Source of the DNA: Bacteroidota bacterium
Lineage (GTDB): Bacteria; Bacteroidota; Bacteroidia; B-17B0; Aurantibacillaceae
Direction of reading: 5' to 3'
Assembly (NCBI GenBank): GCA_947487905.1
Contig: CANLAV010000002.1
Span: 1 to 59,573 of the forward strand
DNA: 59,573 nucleotides
This document shows, piece by piece, positions 26,377-36,092 of the stretch; the stretch's first letter is position 1; every line of letters begins with the position of its first letter. The notes beneath the pieces are model-generated. The model worked only from the letters and a program-made list of their open reading frames with translations. It had not been told where the DNA came from and did not search any database. The position numbers and the translations under genes were made by a program.

Positions 26377-27039
26377 TTATTGAATAATATGTAAGTGCAT
26401 AGCTATTGGCATAGATGCAAATAATAAACTAACGATGATTGAAAACCAAACACCAAAAGATTTGATAGCAGGCGTATAGTTTTTGTGATTAATACCTAAA
26501 GTTTGAAAAGCAGATTGAATACCATGTAATAAGTGGTAGCACAATGCACCTACACCTACTAAATAAATAGCAACAAAATACCATTGATCAAAAACAAGCT
26601 TCATACTTTCAAATGAATTGTGCTCATGATTCGTAAATACAGCTACTTTGGTTGGAAACCAAAAGTTAGCAAAATGAACAACGAAGAATATTAATAGTAA
26701 AGAACCTAAAACTCCCATGCTGCGGCTATACCATTTTGAGTTGGCTGCACCATCAATTTTTGCGTAGGCAATTGGTCTTGCTTTTTTGTTTTCCATCGTT
26801 AATCTTAACGCTTGAATCATGTGAATCAATAATCCTGCCAATAATCCTATTTCAAGGATACGAATTACAGGGTTGTGCGACATAAAATCAGCTGCTGCAT
26901 TAAATGTTTTCCCTCCATCATTAAAATAAATGCAAGCATTAATGCTCACGTGAATAATTAAGAAAGTAGTAAGAAATAAACCAGTAATTCCCATTACTAT
27001 TTTTTTTCCAATCGATGTTTTCAAAAATCCTTGACTCAT
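26377..27039 (-). CDS. sdhC: Succinate dehydrogenase cytochrome b subunit
   Basis: 220 residues, with five hydrophobic segments and several His suited to di-haem binding (LIIHVSINACIYF, GLLIHMIQAL, FVVHFANFWF, CYHLLHGIQSAF). This is the single-subunit, di-haem type anchor of the B-type SdhCAB complex, which reduces menaquinone in Bacteroidota. It is the first gene of the operon, downstream of a good promoter. Menaquinone as acceptor is family knowledge, not seen in the sequence. Confidence 0.92.
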   Translation of the reverse strand: MSQGFLKTSIGKKIVMGITGLFLTTFLIIHVSINACIYFNDGGKTFNAAADFMSHNPVIRILEIGLLAGLLIHMIQALRLTMENKKARPIAYAKIDGAANSKWYSRSMGVLGSLLLIFFVVHFANFWFPTKVAVFTNHEHNSFESMKLVFDQWYFVAIYLVGVGALCYHLLHGIQSAFQTLGINHKNYTPAIKSFGVWFSIIVSLLFASMPIAMHLHIIQ

Positions 27040-27067
27040 ATAAAATTTATTTAATTTTTTTACTCGG

Positions 27068-27098
27068 CAAATGTATAATTGTGAAGCGTTTAAAACAA
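27068..27098 (-). promoter_or_regulatory. Bacteroidota-type promoter for sdhCAB
   Basis: Minus strand: TTG (27098-27096), 20 bp spacer, TACATTTG (27075-27068). The -7 box is a full match to TAnnTTTG; the predicted start lies about 20 bp upstream of the sdhC ATG. Confidence 0.6.
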
Positions 27099-27208
27099 TA
27101 TTTTTTTACCCTATTTATTACTTATATAACAATCTCGTGTCTAATAATGTTTAATCTTGGTTAATTAGACTCTTATTTGGAATTATTCTAAATTTTAACA
27201 ATCTCCAA

Positions 27209-28255
27209 TTATCTATTTATTCCTCTTTTATTTAAAGCTTCTTGATAGGCTTTTGCATTTTTTTGATGCACAGCATATTCATTGGTATAATTTGAATAAC
27301 CGCTAAAATCTGGTTTAGCACAAAAAAATGTATGGCTATGTTTGGCATAATTTAAAACAGCTTCAATAGATGTAGGCTCAACTAAACAAATTGGCCCTGG
27401 AGGCAAGCCTTTGTATTTATATGTATTGTATGGAGAATCAACGGCTTTGTCTGACGATAAAACACGTTGCACCTCAAAATTTTGATTGGCAAAAACAAGT
27501 GTAGGGTCGGCTTGTAACTTCATATTTTGTTTCAATCGGTTAATGTAAACACCTGCAATTTTTGTTTGTTCTGATTTGATATGGCTTTCACATTGTGTAA
27601 TAGATGCAATGGTAATAATGTCTGAAACCGAATAACCTAATCCTTTGGCTTTATTTTTTTTACTTTCTGTCCAAACTGAATCATAAGATTCTTTTAATAA
27701 TTTGGCAAATTCATCCATGGAAGTTGCCCAACTTATTTCGTAAGTTTTTGGAATAATTAAGGCCATCATGTTGTTTGAATTCAATTCAAATGCTCTTGCT
27801 AATGCTTCATCATCATTACAGAATGATTCTAGTTCATTAGTTTCAATTTCCGTTTTTTCTACAACGTAATTAATAAATTGTTCTTTAGTTCTTATTTGAG
27901 AATTAAAAAACAGTTTTACTTTTTCTTGTTTGTTTTTTTTAATGGCATTAATAATGGCTCTATTACTCATTTTAGAGTCGATTCTGAATTTGCCACAATG
28001 AATATTAGCTGGCAAATCCATTTTTCTGGCAATCCATTCAAAACTTTCTTTATCATCAATAATGCGTTGATCATAAATTTGATTTAATAAATCATTGTAG
28101 GAGGAGTTTGATTTAATGTAGAGATACGTGTATTTTTTTCCGTTGAGCGCGACGTTACTTTTAAAAACATTTTCATAGGCAAAATAGCCTGCAAATACTA
28201 TTGCAGCGAAAACAATCACGTAAAATGTTTTTTTTATAAGTTTTCCTTTTGCCAT
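27209..28255 (-). CDS. mltG: Endolytic murein transglycosylase MltG (YceG)
   Basis: 348 residues with one N-terminal transmembrane helix (KKTFYVIVFAAIVFAGYFAYE). It cuts nascent glycan strands near the inner membrane and so sets chain length. Motifs: LYIKSNSSYNDLLNQIYD (LysM-like start), SWATSMDEFAKLL, and the catalytic core ASITQCESHIKSEQTKIAGVY with a conserved Glu, followed by NRLKQNMKLQADPTLVFA and YKGLPPGPICLVEPTSIEA. The first Glu of the family's EKE(T) motif is Gln here, as in many Bacteroidota (Q.E), and the second is kept. It follows aspS by 44 bp in the same direction. Confidence 0.93.
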   Translation of the reverse strand: MAKGKLIKKTFYVIVFAAIVFAGYFAYENVFKSNVALNGKKYTYLYIKSNSSYNDLLNQIYDQRIIDDKESFEWIARKMDLPANIHCGKFRIDSKMSNRAIINAIKKNKQEKVKLFFNSQIRTKEQFINYVVEKTEIETNELESFCNDDEALARAFELNSNNMMALIIPKTYEISWATSMDEFAKLLKESYDSVWTESKKNKAKGLGYSVSDIITIASITQCESHIKSEQTKIAGVYINRLKQNMKLQADPTLVFANQNFEVQRVLSSDKAVDSPYNTYKYKGLPPGPICLVEPTSIEAVLNYAKHSHTFFCAKPDFSGYSNYTNEYAVHQKNAKAYQEALNKRGINR

Positions 28256-28299
28256 TTAATATATATGCACATACAAGCCAAGTTGAATGCGTTTAAAAA

Positions 28300-30078
28300 T
28301 TAGTTTTGAGCTACTGTACTTGTTATGCGTAATTCTTTTAGTTGTTCATCACTTATTTCACTGGGACTATCAATCATCACATCGCGTCCTGAATTATTTT
28401 TCGGAAACGCAATAAAGTCTCTGATACTATCGCTTCCTCCAAACAATGAACACAATCTATCAAATCCGAATGCTAAACCTCCATGTGGTGGCGCACCATA
28501 CTCGAATGCATTCATTAAAAATCCAAATTGTTTTTGCGCTTCTTCTTTTGTGAATCCAAGTAAATCAAACATTTGCGCTTGAATGTCTTTATTATGAATA
28601 CGAATACTTCCTCCGCCAACTTCAACACCATTTATCACTAAATCATACGCATTGGCTCTTACTTCGCCTGGATTTGTTTTTAATAACTCCATATCTTCAG
28701 GTTTTGGCGAGGTAAACGGATGATGTTTGGCATGCCATCTTCCAGCTAAAGAGGCTAATAAATTAGGATCTCCATCATTCCATTCTAACAGAGGAAAATC
28801 AATAATCCATAAAGCCGAAAATTTAGTCTTATCTCTTAATCCTAAGCGAGAACCCATTTCTAAACGCAATTCACTCATCGCTTTGCGTGTTTTTTCATCA
28901 TTGCCAGATAGTACTAGCATTAAATCGCCAGGCTGAGATTGACAAGCGATAGACCACGCTTTTAAATCTTCTTCATTATAAAATTTATCGACACTTGATT
29001 TAATAGTTCCGTCGGCATTATGTCGCGCATAAACTAAGCCTGTTGCGCCTATTTGTGGGCGTTTAACCCATTCCGTTAATTCATCTAATTGTTTACGCGT
29101 ATATTCTGCGGCACCTTTTGCGCAAATCGCAAGTAAAGTTTCTGCACCATCAAACACAGGAAAACCTTTACCTTTTGCAACAGCATTGAATTCAACAAAT
29201 TTCATTTCGAAACGTGTATCAGGTTTATCATTGCCATAAAATTTCATTGCATCGGCATAGGTCATGTGCGGAACATGAGGCATGTCAATGTTTTTTACAG
29301 ATTTAAATAAATGACGAACTAAACCTTCAAACGTATCTAATATATCTTGTTGCTCAACAAAGCTCATTTCACAATCTATTTGAGTAAACTCTGGTTGTCT
29401 ATCTGCTCTCAAATCTTCATCTCTAAAGCATTTTACAATTTGATAATATCGATCAAAACCACCAACCATCAACAATTGTTTAAATGTTTGTGGCGATTGT
29501 GGTAGTGCATAAAACTGCCCCTCGTTCATGCGACTTGGCACAACAAAATCACGTGCGCCTTCGGGCGTTGATTTTATGAGTACCGGTGTTTCTACTTCTA
29601 AAAAATTTAATTGATCTAAATAATTACGAGTTTCAATTGCCATACGATGACGTAATTCTAAATTTTTACGAACTTCATTTCTACGTAAATCCAGGTAACG
29701 GTATTTCATGCGCAACTCATCGCCGCCATCTGTGTTGTCTTCAATTGTAAATGGTGGTGTTTGAGATTCATTTAAAATTTTAAATTCTTTGACTAGAATT
29801 TCAATTTCACCTGTTGCATTGTTTTTGTTTTTACTTTCTCGTTCAATAACAGTGCCTGTAACTTGAATAACAAATTCGCGACTTACACTTCTCGCTTGTG
29901 CATTCATGTCTTTATCAATCTCTTCGTTAAACGCTAATTGAGTAATACCATAGCGATCTCTTAAATCAATAAAAGTCATTCCTCCCAAATCTCTTGATTT
30001 TTGAACCCAGCCGCTAAGTGTAACTGTTTTATTTTTATCAGAAAGTCGAAGTTCTCCGCAAGTGTGTGTACGTAACAT
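28300..30078 (-). CDS. aspS: Aspartate--tRNA ligase
   Basis: 592 residues, class II synthetase of the bacterial AspRS type with the inserted GAD domain. N-terminal OB-fold ([22 protein letters not shown]), motif 2-like [18 protein letters not shown], the GAD insertion (FETGxx region around residues 290-410), and motif 3 [21 protein letters not shown] near the end. It charges tRNA-Asp. Followed by mltG. Confidence 0.96.
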   Translation of the reverse strand: MLRTHTCGELRLSDKNKTVTLSGWVQKSRDLGGMTFIDLRDRYGITQLAFNEEIDKDMNAQARSVSREFVIQVTGTVIERESKNKNNATGEIEILVKEFKILNESQTPPFTIEDNTDGGDELRMKYRYLDLRRNEVRKNLELRHRMAIETRNYLDQLNFLEVETPVLIKSTPEGARDFVVPSRMNEGQFYALPQSPQTFKQLLMVGGFDRYYQIVKCFRDEDLRADRQPEFTQIDCEMSFVEQQDILDTFEGLVRHLFKSVKNIDMPHVPHMTYADAMKFYGNDKPDTRFEMKFVEFNAVAKGKGFPVFDGAETLLAICAKGAAEYTRKQLDELTEWVKRPQIGATGLVYARHNADGTIKSSVDKFYNEEDLKAWSIACQSQPGDLMLVLSGNDEKTRKAMSELRLEMGSRLGLRDKTKFSALWIIDFPLLEWNDGDPNLLASLAGRWHAKHHPFTSPKPEDMELLKTNPGEVRANAYDLVINGVEVGGGSIRIHNKDIQAQMFDLLGFTKEEAQKQFGFLMNAFEYGAPPHGGLAFGFDRLCSLFGGSDSIRDFIAFPKNNSGRDVMIDSPSEISDEQLKELRITSTVAQN

Positions 30079-30229
30079 AGTATTTTTTATAAGCTACTAA
30101 GGTAGGCTTTTTTTAGAAAAAATAGTAAGGCAAAAAATGAAAAGCAAGCTCTGATGTATCTTTTTTTTAATCGTCCAATTTATGTTCGTAAAGATTTCAT
30201 TTGATAAATACGGTTTCAATTCTAAAACT

Positions 30230-30237
30230 TACATTTG
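30230..30237 (+). promoter_or_regulatory. Isolated -7-like box just before an EamA transporter start
   Basis: TACATTTG (30230-30237) fits TAnnTTTG, but no -33 box at the usual distance is seen (the nearest TTTG is 26 bp upstream). It ends 8 bp before the ATG at 30246, so a transcript from it would have an extremely short leader. Confidence 0.35.
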
Positions 30238-30245
30238 TGTTTTTT

Positions 30246-31172
30246 ATGAAAACTAAAACAGCGTCGTGGATTATTTTAATTGTGCTTTCATGTATTTGGG
30301 GCAGCTCATTTATTTTAATGAAGGAAGGATTAAAAGGATTTTCGAGCGATGAAGTGGCCGCTTTAAGAATTACCATAGCTTCATTATTTTTACTCCCTTT
30401 TTTAATTAAGTATTACAAAATAGATTTACGAAAAAACATAAAAGGCTTATTATTGGCAGGTGTTTTCGGTAATTTAATTCCTGCATTTTTATTTACAAAA
30501 GCAGAAACGGAAATTAGCAGTAGCCTAACAGGCATGTTAAATGCCTTAACTCCATTGTTTACCATTGTGATTGGCTTTTTATTTTTTAAACAAACGATAT
30601 CAAAAAATCAGCTGATTGGCGTTGGAATTGGTTTTGTTGGTGCGATTGCATTAATTTATTTTGGAGAAAATGCAGATTCTTCCAAGAACACCATGTATTG
30701 TTTATTAGTTGCACTTGCCACGTTATTTTATGCTTTGAGTGTAAACGCTATCAATACCTATTTGAGCGGCATTAATTCAATCGTGGCTACAGTTTGGTCG
30801 TTTACCTTAATTGGCCCTATCGCGGCTATTTATTTATTCGGCTTTACGGATGTTGTAAAACATGCTACTGAAAATTCAGCAGCGGGTTCGGCATTATTTT
30901 TTATATCCATTTTAGCCATTTTTGGTTCCGCTTTGTCGGTTATTGCCTTTAACCAGCTTATAAAACTGTCAGGCACTGTTTTTGCATCAAGTTGTACCTA
31001 TTTAATACCCATTGTAGCAATTGCTTGGGGTTTTTTATACGGAGAAATCATCAATTTGCTCCAAATTGCGATGGTAGGCGTTATTATTTTAGGAATTTGG
31101 ATTATGAAATCGAAAGGCAAAACAGGTGTTGAGGAAGGTCAATTGCCTGAAGTTGCGCCTGAAAAAGACTAA
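30246..31172 (+). CDS. EamA (DMT) family transporter
   Basis: About 308 residues from the ATG at 30246; upstream in-frame codons (ttg and others) would add a non-typical extension. Ten hydrophobic segments in two EamA repeats: first repeat SWIILIVLSCIWGSSFILMKEGLKGFSSDEVAALRI with the usual conserved Trp-Gly-Ser, second repeat ALATLFYALSVNAINTYL onwards. The C-terminus is charged and soluble (GKTGVEEGQLPEVAPEKD). Family members move small metabolites (amino acids, nucleotide sugars, riboflavin and others); substrate not determinable. It is convergent with nothing and stands between aspS and rplU as a single gene. Confidence 0.85.
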   Translation: MKTKTASWIILIVLSCIWGSSFILMKEGLKGFSSDEVAALRITIASLFLLPFLIKYYKIDLRKNIKGLLLAGVFGNLIPAFLFTKAETEISSSLTGMLNALTPLFTIVIGFLFFKQTISKNQLIGVGIGFVGAIALIYFGENADSSKNTMYCLLVALATLFYALSVNAINTYLSGINSIVATVWSFTLIGPIAAIYLFGFTDVVKHATENSAAGSALFFISILAIFGSALSVIAFNQLIKLSGTVFASSCTYLIPIVAIAWGFLYGEIINLLQIAMVGVIILGIWIMKSKGKTGVEEGQLPEVAPEKD

Positions 31173-31228
31173 TTTTTTCAATTTTCGCTTTAATTTGAAC
31201 CTTTCTATGTTAAAAAGTATTGAAAAAC

Positions 31229-31259
31229 TTTGGCAAATAAAAAAAAGCGTCTATCTTTG
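31229..31259 (+). promoter_or_regulatory. Bacteroidota-type promoter for rplU-rpmA
   Basis: TTTG at 31229-31232, a 19 bp spacer and TATCTTTG at 31252-31259 match the TTTG/N19/TAnnTTTG consensus exactly. The predicted start is about 35 bp before the rplU ATG, as expected for a strong ribosomal promoter. Confidence 0.8.
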
Positions 31260-31300
31260 CCGTCCTTAAAAAATTATTATTAACTAAAAACCAATACCCA

Positions 31301-31786
31301 ATGTACGCAATTGTAGAAATAGCAGGGCAACAATTTAAAGTGGAACGAGGCAACAAAGTTTACGTTCACCGCCTAGATGCTAACGAAGGTGCAAAAGTAG
31401 AGTTTGACAAAGTTTTCTTAATTGAAAATGATGGAAAAATTTCTATTGGAAGCCCAACTGTTGATGGCGCAAAAGTTGCAGCCACAGTAATAGAACACAT
31501 TAAAGGTGATAAAGTAATCATCTTTAAGAAAAAAAGACGTAAAGGTTACCAAAAATGGAATAACCACCGTCAATGTTTAACTCAAATCTTAATTCAAGGA
31601 ATTTTAGGTAAAGGTGAAACAGTTAAAGAAGAATTAAAAGCTGAAAAAGCAGTAAGAAATTTCTTACCACCTTCTTTAAGAAACAAAGTTGAAAAAGTTG
31701 AGGTTGTTGCTGAGAAAAAAGCTCCAGCTAAGAAAGCAGCAGCTAAAAAAGCTCCAGCTAAGAAAGCAGCTAAATCAGAAGATTAA
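31301..31786 (+). CDS. rplU: 50S ribosomal protein L21 with long Lys/Ala-rich tail
   Basis: 161 residues. The first ~102 are a regular L21 (MYAIVEIAGQQFKVERGNKVYV, KVIIFKKKRRKGYQKWNNHRQ), which binds 23S rRNA near domain I. The remaining ~58 residues are an extension: an unassigned helical segment (KAEKAVRNFLPPSLRNKVEKVEVV) and a histone-H1-like tail of KKAPAKKAAAKK units, encoded by a 30-bp period repeat (20-bp identical blocks at 31721-31740 and 31751-31770). Such tails occur on L21 of several Bacteroidota. First gene of the rplU-rpmA operon. Confidence 0.96.
   Translation: MYAIVEIAGQQFKVERGNKVYVHRLDANEGAKVEFDKVFLIENDGKISIGSPTVDGAKVAATVIEHIKGDKVIIFKKKRRKGYQKWNNHRQCLTQILIQGILGKGETVKEELKAEKAVRNFLPPSLRNKVEKVEVVAEKKAPAKKAAAKKAPAKKAAKSED
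31721..31770 (+). repeat. 30-bp period direct repeat in the rplU tail
   Basis: Identical 20-bp blocks at 31721-31740 and 31751-31770 are separated by ten bases and code for the repeated KAPAKKAA units. The repeat would be prone to copy-number change by slippage or recombination. Confidence 0.85.
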
Positions 31787-31809
31787 TAACACATTAAAAA
31801 CTAAATACA

Positions 31810-32070
31810 ATGGCACATAAAAAAGGCGCGGGTTCCACAAACAACGGTCGCGAATCGCACAGTAAACGTTTAGGAGTAAAAATATTTGGAGGTCAAGCTT
31901 GTATTTCTGGTAACATTATCGTTCGCCAAAGAGGTACTCGTCACAATCCAGGTGTAAATGTTGGAATGGGAAAAGACCATACATTATTTGCATTAGTTGA
32001 TGGAAAAGTTGTTTTCAAAAAGAAAAAAGATGACCGTTCTTATGTTTCGGTTATTCCAAACGAAGCATAA
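31810..32070 (+). CDS. rpmA: 50S ribosomal protein L27
   Basis: 86 residues. The N-terminus [16 protein letters not shown] begins directly with the AHKKG segment whose tail reaches toward the peptidyl-transferase centre; the Firmicutes-type cleavable leader is absent. [26 protein letters not shown] is the conserved core. Second gene after rplU (23 bp), the order seen in nearly all bacteria, though the usual obgE neighbour does not follow here. Confidence 0.97.
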   Translation: MAHKKGAGSTNNGRESHSKRLGVKIFGGQACISGNIIVRQRGTRHNPGVNVGMGKDHTLFALVDGKVVFKKKKDDRSYVSVIPNEA

Positions 32071-32092
32071 TTTTATCAAAAAACTACATTCA

Positions 32093-32123
32093 AAAAAGCT
32101 CTTTGGTAAACAAAGGGCTTTTT
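32093..32123 (+). terminator. Rho-independent terminator after rpmA
   Basis: AAAAAGCTCTTTG (32093-32105) pairs with CAAAGGGCTTTTT (32111-32123), one G-T wobble, around GTAAA, followed by more T. It lies 23 bp after the rpmA stop codon. Confidence 0.85.
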
Positions 32124-32199
32124 GTGTTTTTTGAAATAGATTTTAAAGTTTTTTAAAACAGATTACAAAGATTAAATTTACGTCACCAAAACAAATAGT

Positions 32200-33474
32200 A
32201 TGTTACAGTTAAGCTATATCAGAGAAAATAAAGAAGACGTTTTAAAACGTTTAGCGATTAAGAATTTTAAAGATGCTGAAAGCATTATTGATTCTATTTT
32301 AAAATTAGATGATAATCGTAAGTTAGCTCAACGCCAAGCAGACGATGTCAAAGCAGAGGCTAATGGTTTAGCGAAACAAATTGGTGAAATGATGAAGTCG
32401 GGTAAAAAAGAGGAAGCCGAAACGCTAAAACTTAAAACCACCGAATTAAAACAACATGAAAAACAGTTTGATGATCAATTGAAAGCCATTGAAGCTGAGA
32501 TTCAAAAACTATTAGTGACTGTTCCAAACACGCCAAACTTAACGGTGCCAAAAGGAAAAACACCCGAAGATAACGAGGTAGTGAATGAAGTTGGTGTGAT
32601 TCCTGTATTGCATGATAAAGCAGTTCCACATTGGGAATTAACAACCAAATTTAATTTAATAGATTTTGAATTAGGTGTAAAATTAACTGGTGCAGGTTTT
32701 CCTGTATATAAAGGAAAAGGCGCAAAATTACAACGCGCATTAATTAATTATTTTTTAGATAAAGCAACATCAAAAGGATACAATGAAGTTCAAGTGCCCA
32801 TTTTAGTAAATGCTGACAGTGGTTACGGTACAGGTCAATTGCCTGATAAAGAAGGGCAAATGTATCACTGTCAAGTGGATGATTTATATTTAATTCCAAC
32901 CGCTGAGGTTCCTATTACAAACATGTATAGAGATGTAATGTTAAAGGAAAGTGATTTACCAATTAAGAATTGTGGCTACACACCTTGTTTTAGAAGAGAA
33001 GCGGGAAGCTATGGAAAAGATGTACGTGGATTAAATCGTTTACATCAATTTGATAAAGTTGAAATTGTACAAATTACTCAACCAGAAAAATCATACGAAA
33101 CACTTGAAACGATGCGTGAGTTTGTTTGTAGTTTATTACAAGACTTAGAATTGCCTTACCGTACTTTAAAGTTATGTGGTGGCGATATGAGTTTTGGTTC
33201 AGCATTAACTTACGATTTAGAAGTTTGGAGTGCTGCCCAACAACGTTGGTTGGAAGTAAGCTCCGTTTCTAATTTTGAAACATTTCAAACAAATCGTTTA
33301 AAATGTAAATACAAAGATGCAAATGGAAAAACACAATTTGCACATAGCTTAAACGGAAGCGCGCTAGCGTTACCTCGTATTGTGGCGTCTTTATTGGAAA
33401 ATAACCAAACTGTGGATGGAATTAAAATACCAAAAGTATTAGTGCCTTATACAGGGTTTGATTTTATTGACTAA
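32200..33474 (+). CDS. serS: Serine--tRNA ligase
   Basis: 424 residues. N-terminal antiparallel coiled coil (residues ~30-100, EAETLKLKTTELKQHEKQFDDQL) that holds tRNA-Ser, then the class II core: TAEVPITNMYRD, motif 2 CFRREAGSYGKDVRGLNRLHQF, and motif 3 NGSALALPRIVASLLENNQ. It charges tRNA-Ser (and selenocysteine tRNA where present). A possible start of transcription in the 130-bp gap after rpmA could not be matched to the consensus. Convergent with the radical SAM gene. Confidence 0.97.
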   Translation: MLQLSYIRENKEDVLKRLAIKNFKDAESIIDSILKLDDNRKLAQRQADDVKAEANGLAKQIGEMMKSGKKEEAETLKLKTTELKQHEKQFDDQLKAIEAEIQKLLVTVPNTPNLTVPKGKTPEDNEVVNEVGVIPVLHDKAVPHWELTTKFNLIDFELGVKLTGAGFPVYKGKGAKLQRALINYFLDKATSKGYNEVQVPILVNADSGYGTGQLPDKEGQMYHCQVDDLYLIPTAEVPITNMYRDVMLKESDLPIKNCGYTPCFRREAGSYGKDVRGLNRLHQFDKVEIVQITQPEKSYETLETMREFVCSLLQDLELPYRTLKLCGGDMSFGSALTYDLEVWSAAQQRWLEVSSVSNFETFQTNRLKCKYKDANGKTQFAHSLNGSALALPRIVASLLENNQTVDGIKIPKVLVPYTGFDFID

Positions 33475-33499
33475 GATTTTTGTATTCTTTATTACTTGT

Positions 33500-35143
33500 T
33501 TAATGGATTACTTCAGCCTTCGTGATTCCGTTGTATTGTATAATTAACGGTTGTTTTTCATTCACAATACTCAGGTTTTCTGAGAAGTGTTTAAAATCAA
33601 AATCGATGGGTAAAATAACAAAACGGAATTTGTGATGATTTAATTTTAACTCATTGATGATGTTTGTTTTTTCTGTTTGAGAAAATTCTTCTAAAAATAA
33701 ATTTTTTGGCTTTACTTTAAAATGTAAATAATAGTCAATGGCTATCATTTGCTTTAAAATCAAATCGTCTGGATGATTGATGTTAGCATAAGCAGTTAAA
33801 ATGTCAAACACATCGTTTAACGAATATTTATGGTAATCTTTTTGAGTTCCAAAATAAGCCCCAAGGTTTAATAAAAAATCAAAAATGCTGTAATGTGTTG
33901 TCACATACTTTAAAGTATTAATGGCTTTTTTTCCATTCCAATAAATTTCTAAGGCATGTTCTAATTTTACAATTTGAGCGAGTTGTTCTTTTGATAGATA
34001 CTTGCTTTCAATAATTTGATAGGGAGGTAAGGGATCATAAACAAATCCGTGTTCGTTTGATTTATCACGCACGGGCGTTCCTTTCAAAAATTTTAAAAAT
34101 CCTAATTGCATTTCGGGAGCAAATAATTTAAACACTTCTTCAATACTGTATTTAATATCGTCCCATTCATCTAATGCTAATCCCACAATTAAATCAAGAT
34201 GCATTTCAATTTTATCTTGTAAGTCTAAGATGATGCCTTTTGTTTTTTCGAAACTTTGTTTTCTACTAACGGCTAAATTTGCTTTCTGATTCACGGTTTG
34301 AATGCCAATCTCAAATCGAAATAAATTTTTAGGAACTTTTTCGTGAATGTATTTGATAATATCAGGATGTAAAATATCAGCAGTTATTTCAAACTGAAAC
34401 ACATTATGAGGTTTATAGTTTTCTAAAATAAAGTCAAAAATATCTAAAGTAAAATCTTTTTTTATATTAAATGTTCTATCCAAAAATTTAATCACTTTAC
34501 CATGTTCCATCATGTGAAGCAAGGTTGCTTTTGTGCTCGCATTAGGCAAATAGCGCACTTTATTATCTAAACTCGCTAAACAAAATTCGCATTTATATGG
34601 ACAGCCTCTTGATGTTTCGATATATAGAACCTTATTTAATAAATCTTCGGGCTTATCAAAACGATAGGGCATGCTCGTTTCAAAGTTTTTTAAATCAAAC
34701 ATGGGAGCCGTTTTATTGGCAACAATCTGATTGTCTTTTTTATAGACTAAACTTTGAACTAAATCAACGTTAGGGAAACTAGTAATAAATTCATTAAACG
34801 GCGTTTCTCCTTCACCTACAATGATGTAATCAATATCATTTCTACTAATCACATCATCATATTCGTAACTTACTTCTGGCCCTCCTAATAAAATTTTAGT
34901 TTGCGGACTGAGTTGTTTAATGAGTTCTGTGACTGCTAATGTTTGTGTGATATTCCAAATGTAACAGCTAAAGGCTACTACATCGTATTGTGCACATTCT
35001 TTAGCAATATCCTGCTTATCTTCTTTAATGGTAAATTCTTTCCAAGCTAAACCTTCGTGTTGGTGATTTAATTCATAGAGTAATCTAATAGCTAAATTAG
35101 TATGAATGTATTTGGCGTTAAGTGTAGTTAGTAAAATTTTCAT
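33500..35143 (-). CDS. B12-binding-domain radical SAM protein with DUF4080-like C-terminus
   Basis: 547 residues. N-terminal ~130 residues form a cobalamin-binding-type Rossmann domain (KILLTTLNAKYIHTNLAIRLLY, QTKILLGGPEVSYEYDDVI, IDYIIVGEGETPFNEF). The radical SAM core has the cluster ligands in TSRGCPYKCEFCLASLDNK (CxxxCxxC), then DRTFNI, FEITADILHPDIIKYI, and RFEIGIQTVNQKA. The C-terminal ~180 residues match the pattern of DUF4080 proteins in length and place. Bacteria from several phyla carry this protein; its reaction is not established. It is 61 bp downstream of the EamA gene in the same direction. Confidence 0.85.
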   Translation of the reverse strand: MKILLTTLNAKYIHTNLAIRLLYELNHQHEGLAWKEFTIKEDKQDIAKECAQYDVVAFSCYIWNITQTLAVTELIKQLSPQTKILLGGPEVSYEYDDVISRNDIDYIIVGEGETPFNEFITSFPNVDLVQSLVYKKDNQIVANKTAPMFDLKNFETSMPYRFDKPEDLLNKVLYIETSRGCPYKCEFCLASLDNKVRYLPNASTKATLLHMMEHGKVIKFLDRTFNIKKDFTLDIFDFILENYKPHNVFQFEITADILHPDIIKYIHEKVPKNLFRFEIGIQTVNQKANLAVSRKQSFEKTKGIILDLQDKIEMHLDLIVGLALDEWDDIKYSIEEVFKLFAPEMQLGFLKFLKGTPVRDKSNEHGFVYDPLPPYQIIESKYLSKEQLAQIVKLEHALEIYWNGKKAINTLKYVTTHYSIFDFLLNLGAYFGTQKDYHKYSLNDVFDILTAYANINHPDDLILKQMIAIDYYLHFKVKPKNLFLEEFSQTEKTNIINELKLNHHKFRFVILPIDFDFKHFSENLSIVNEKQPLIIQYNGITKAEVIH

Positions 35144-35204
35144 CAGTTAGTAAAGATACACGTTTATGAAATCTTTAAACAGTATTTAGAAAATTATTTT
35201 CGAA

Positions 35205-36092
35205 TCATTTTTGAAGAATCATTAATGGAATGATGCCAAGAATTATAATGGCGATTAAACTCAGCGCAATCCCAAGCCAATTTTTTTTCGATAATTTTTC
35301 ATTAAAAACAATAACAGAAATAAAAGTGGATAGCGTCAAGATACTGAGGTTATTAATTGGAAAGAGTGTTGATGCTTCAAGTAGTTTACTATTAAGAGCC
35401 TTGATAATAAAAAACATGGTTCCGTAATTAATAATGCCCAACATAATTCCTGTAGGTATTGCCTTTAATTGAAATCGTTCTTTTTTTATTATGAGTTGAT
35501 ATAACAACACCATCATCCCAAATAAAAAAGCTGTAGAAAATATGGTTGATAAAAAGGCATCAAAATCAATTTCACTTAACAAATGCCGTTGCGCATAATT
35601 GATGGTTGTGTCAATAATACCGCCACATAAAAAAATAATGAGCGGAAATAACCATGCTCTTTTTTGTGCGTTTGCATCGTTTTTTTGTTTGTGCGAAACT
35701 AAATACACAGCAATAATTGCTAATACGATGCCTATTATTTTATATGGCGTTATGCTATCGCCATAAAATAAAATGGCAACTGTAATGGGTATGACAACGG
35801 CCATCCGGTTTGCAACTTGTGCAACTGAAATGCCTAATTTTGCAGTTGCCTCGGCTATTACAAACAAACTTCCAATAAATATAATTCCTAAACCAAGAGC
35901 TACAGAAAACCACGATTGCTCAAAAGCATTGATAGGAGTCACATGTGATGATGTAGTTAAAAATCCTAACGAACCTGCTACAACATAATTTACAATAATC
36001 GCTTGAAACGCATTGATTTTTTTAATGGCAATGAACTTGAAAGAAATACCAAATAAAACAGAAATAAAAATAGAGAGACTTAAAAAAATCAT
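35205..36092 (-). CDS. EamA (DMT) family transporter overlapping ribD
   Basis: 295 residues with about ten hydrophobic segments in two EamA repeats (IFISVLFGISFKFIAIKKINAFQAII first; LLEASTLFPINNLSILTLSTFISVI near the end of the second). Distinct in sequence from the one at 30246. The start codon overlaps the ribD stop in an ATGA arrangement, meaning tight translational coupling to a riboflavin gene. RibN of alphaproteobacteria is an EamA-family riboflavin importer, so a flavin role is worth testing, but the sequence itself does not show substrate. Confidence 0.8.
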   Translation of the reverse strand: MIFLSLSIFISVLFGISFKFIAIKKINAFQAIIVNYVVAGSLGFLTTSSHVTPINAFEQSWFSVALGLGIIFIGSLFVIAEATAKLGISVAQVANRMAVVIPITVAILFYGDSITPYKIIGIVLAIIAVYLVSHKQKNDANAQKRAWLFPLIIFLCGGIIDTTINYAQRHLLSEIDFDAFLSTIFSTAFLFGMMVLLYQLIIKKERFQLKAIPTGIMLGIINYGTMFFIIKALNSKLLEASTLFPINNLSILTLSTFISVIVFNEKLSKKNWLGIALSLIAIIILGIIPLMILQK

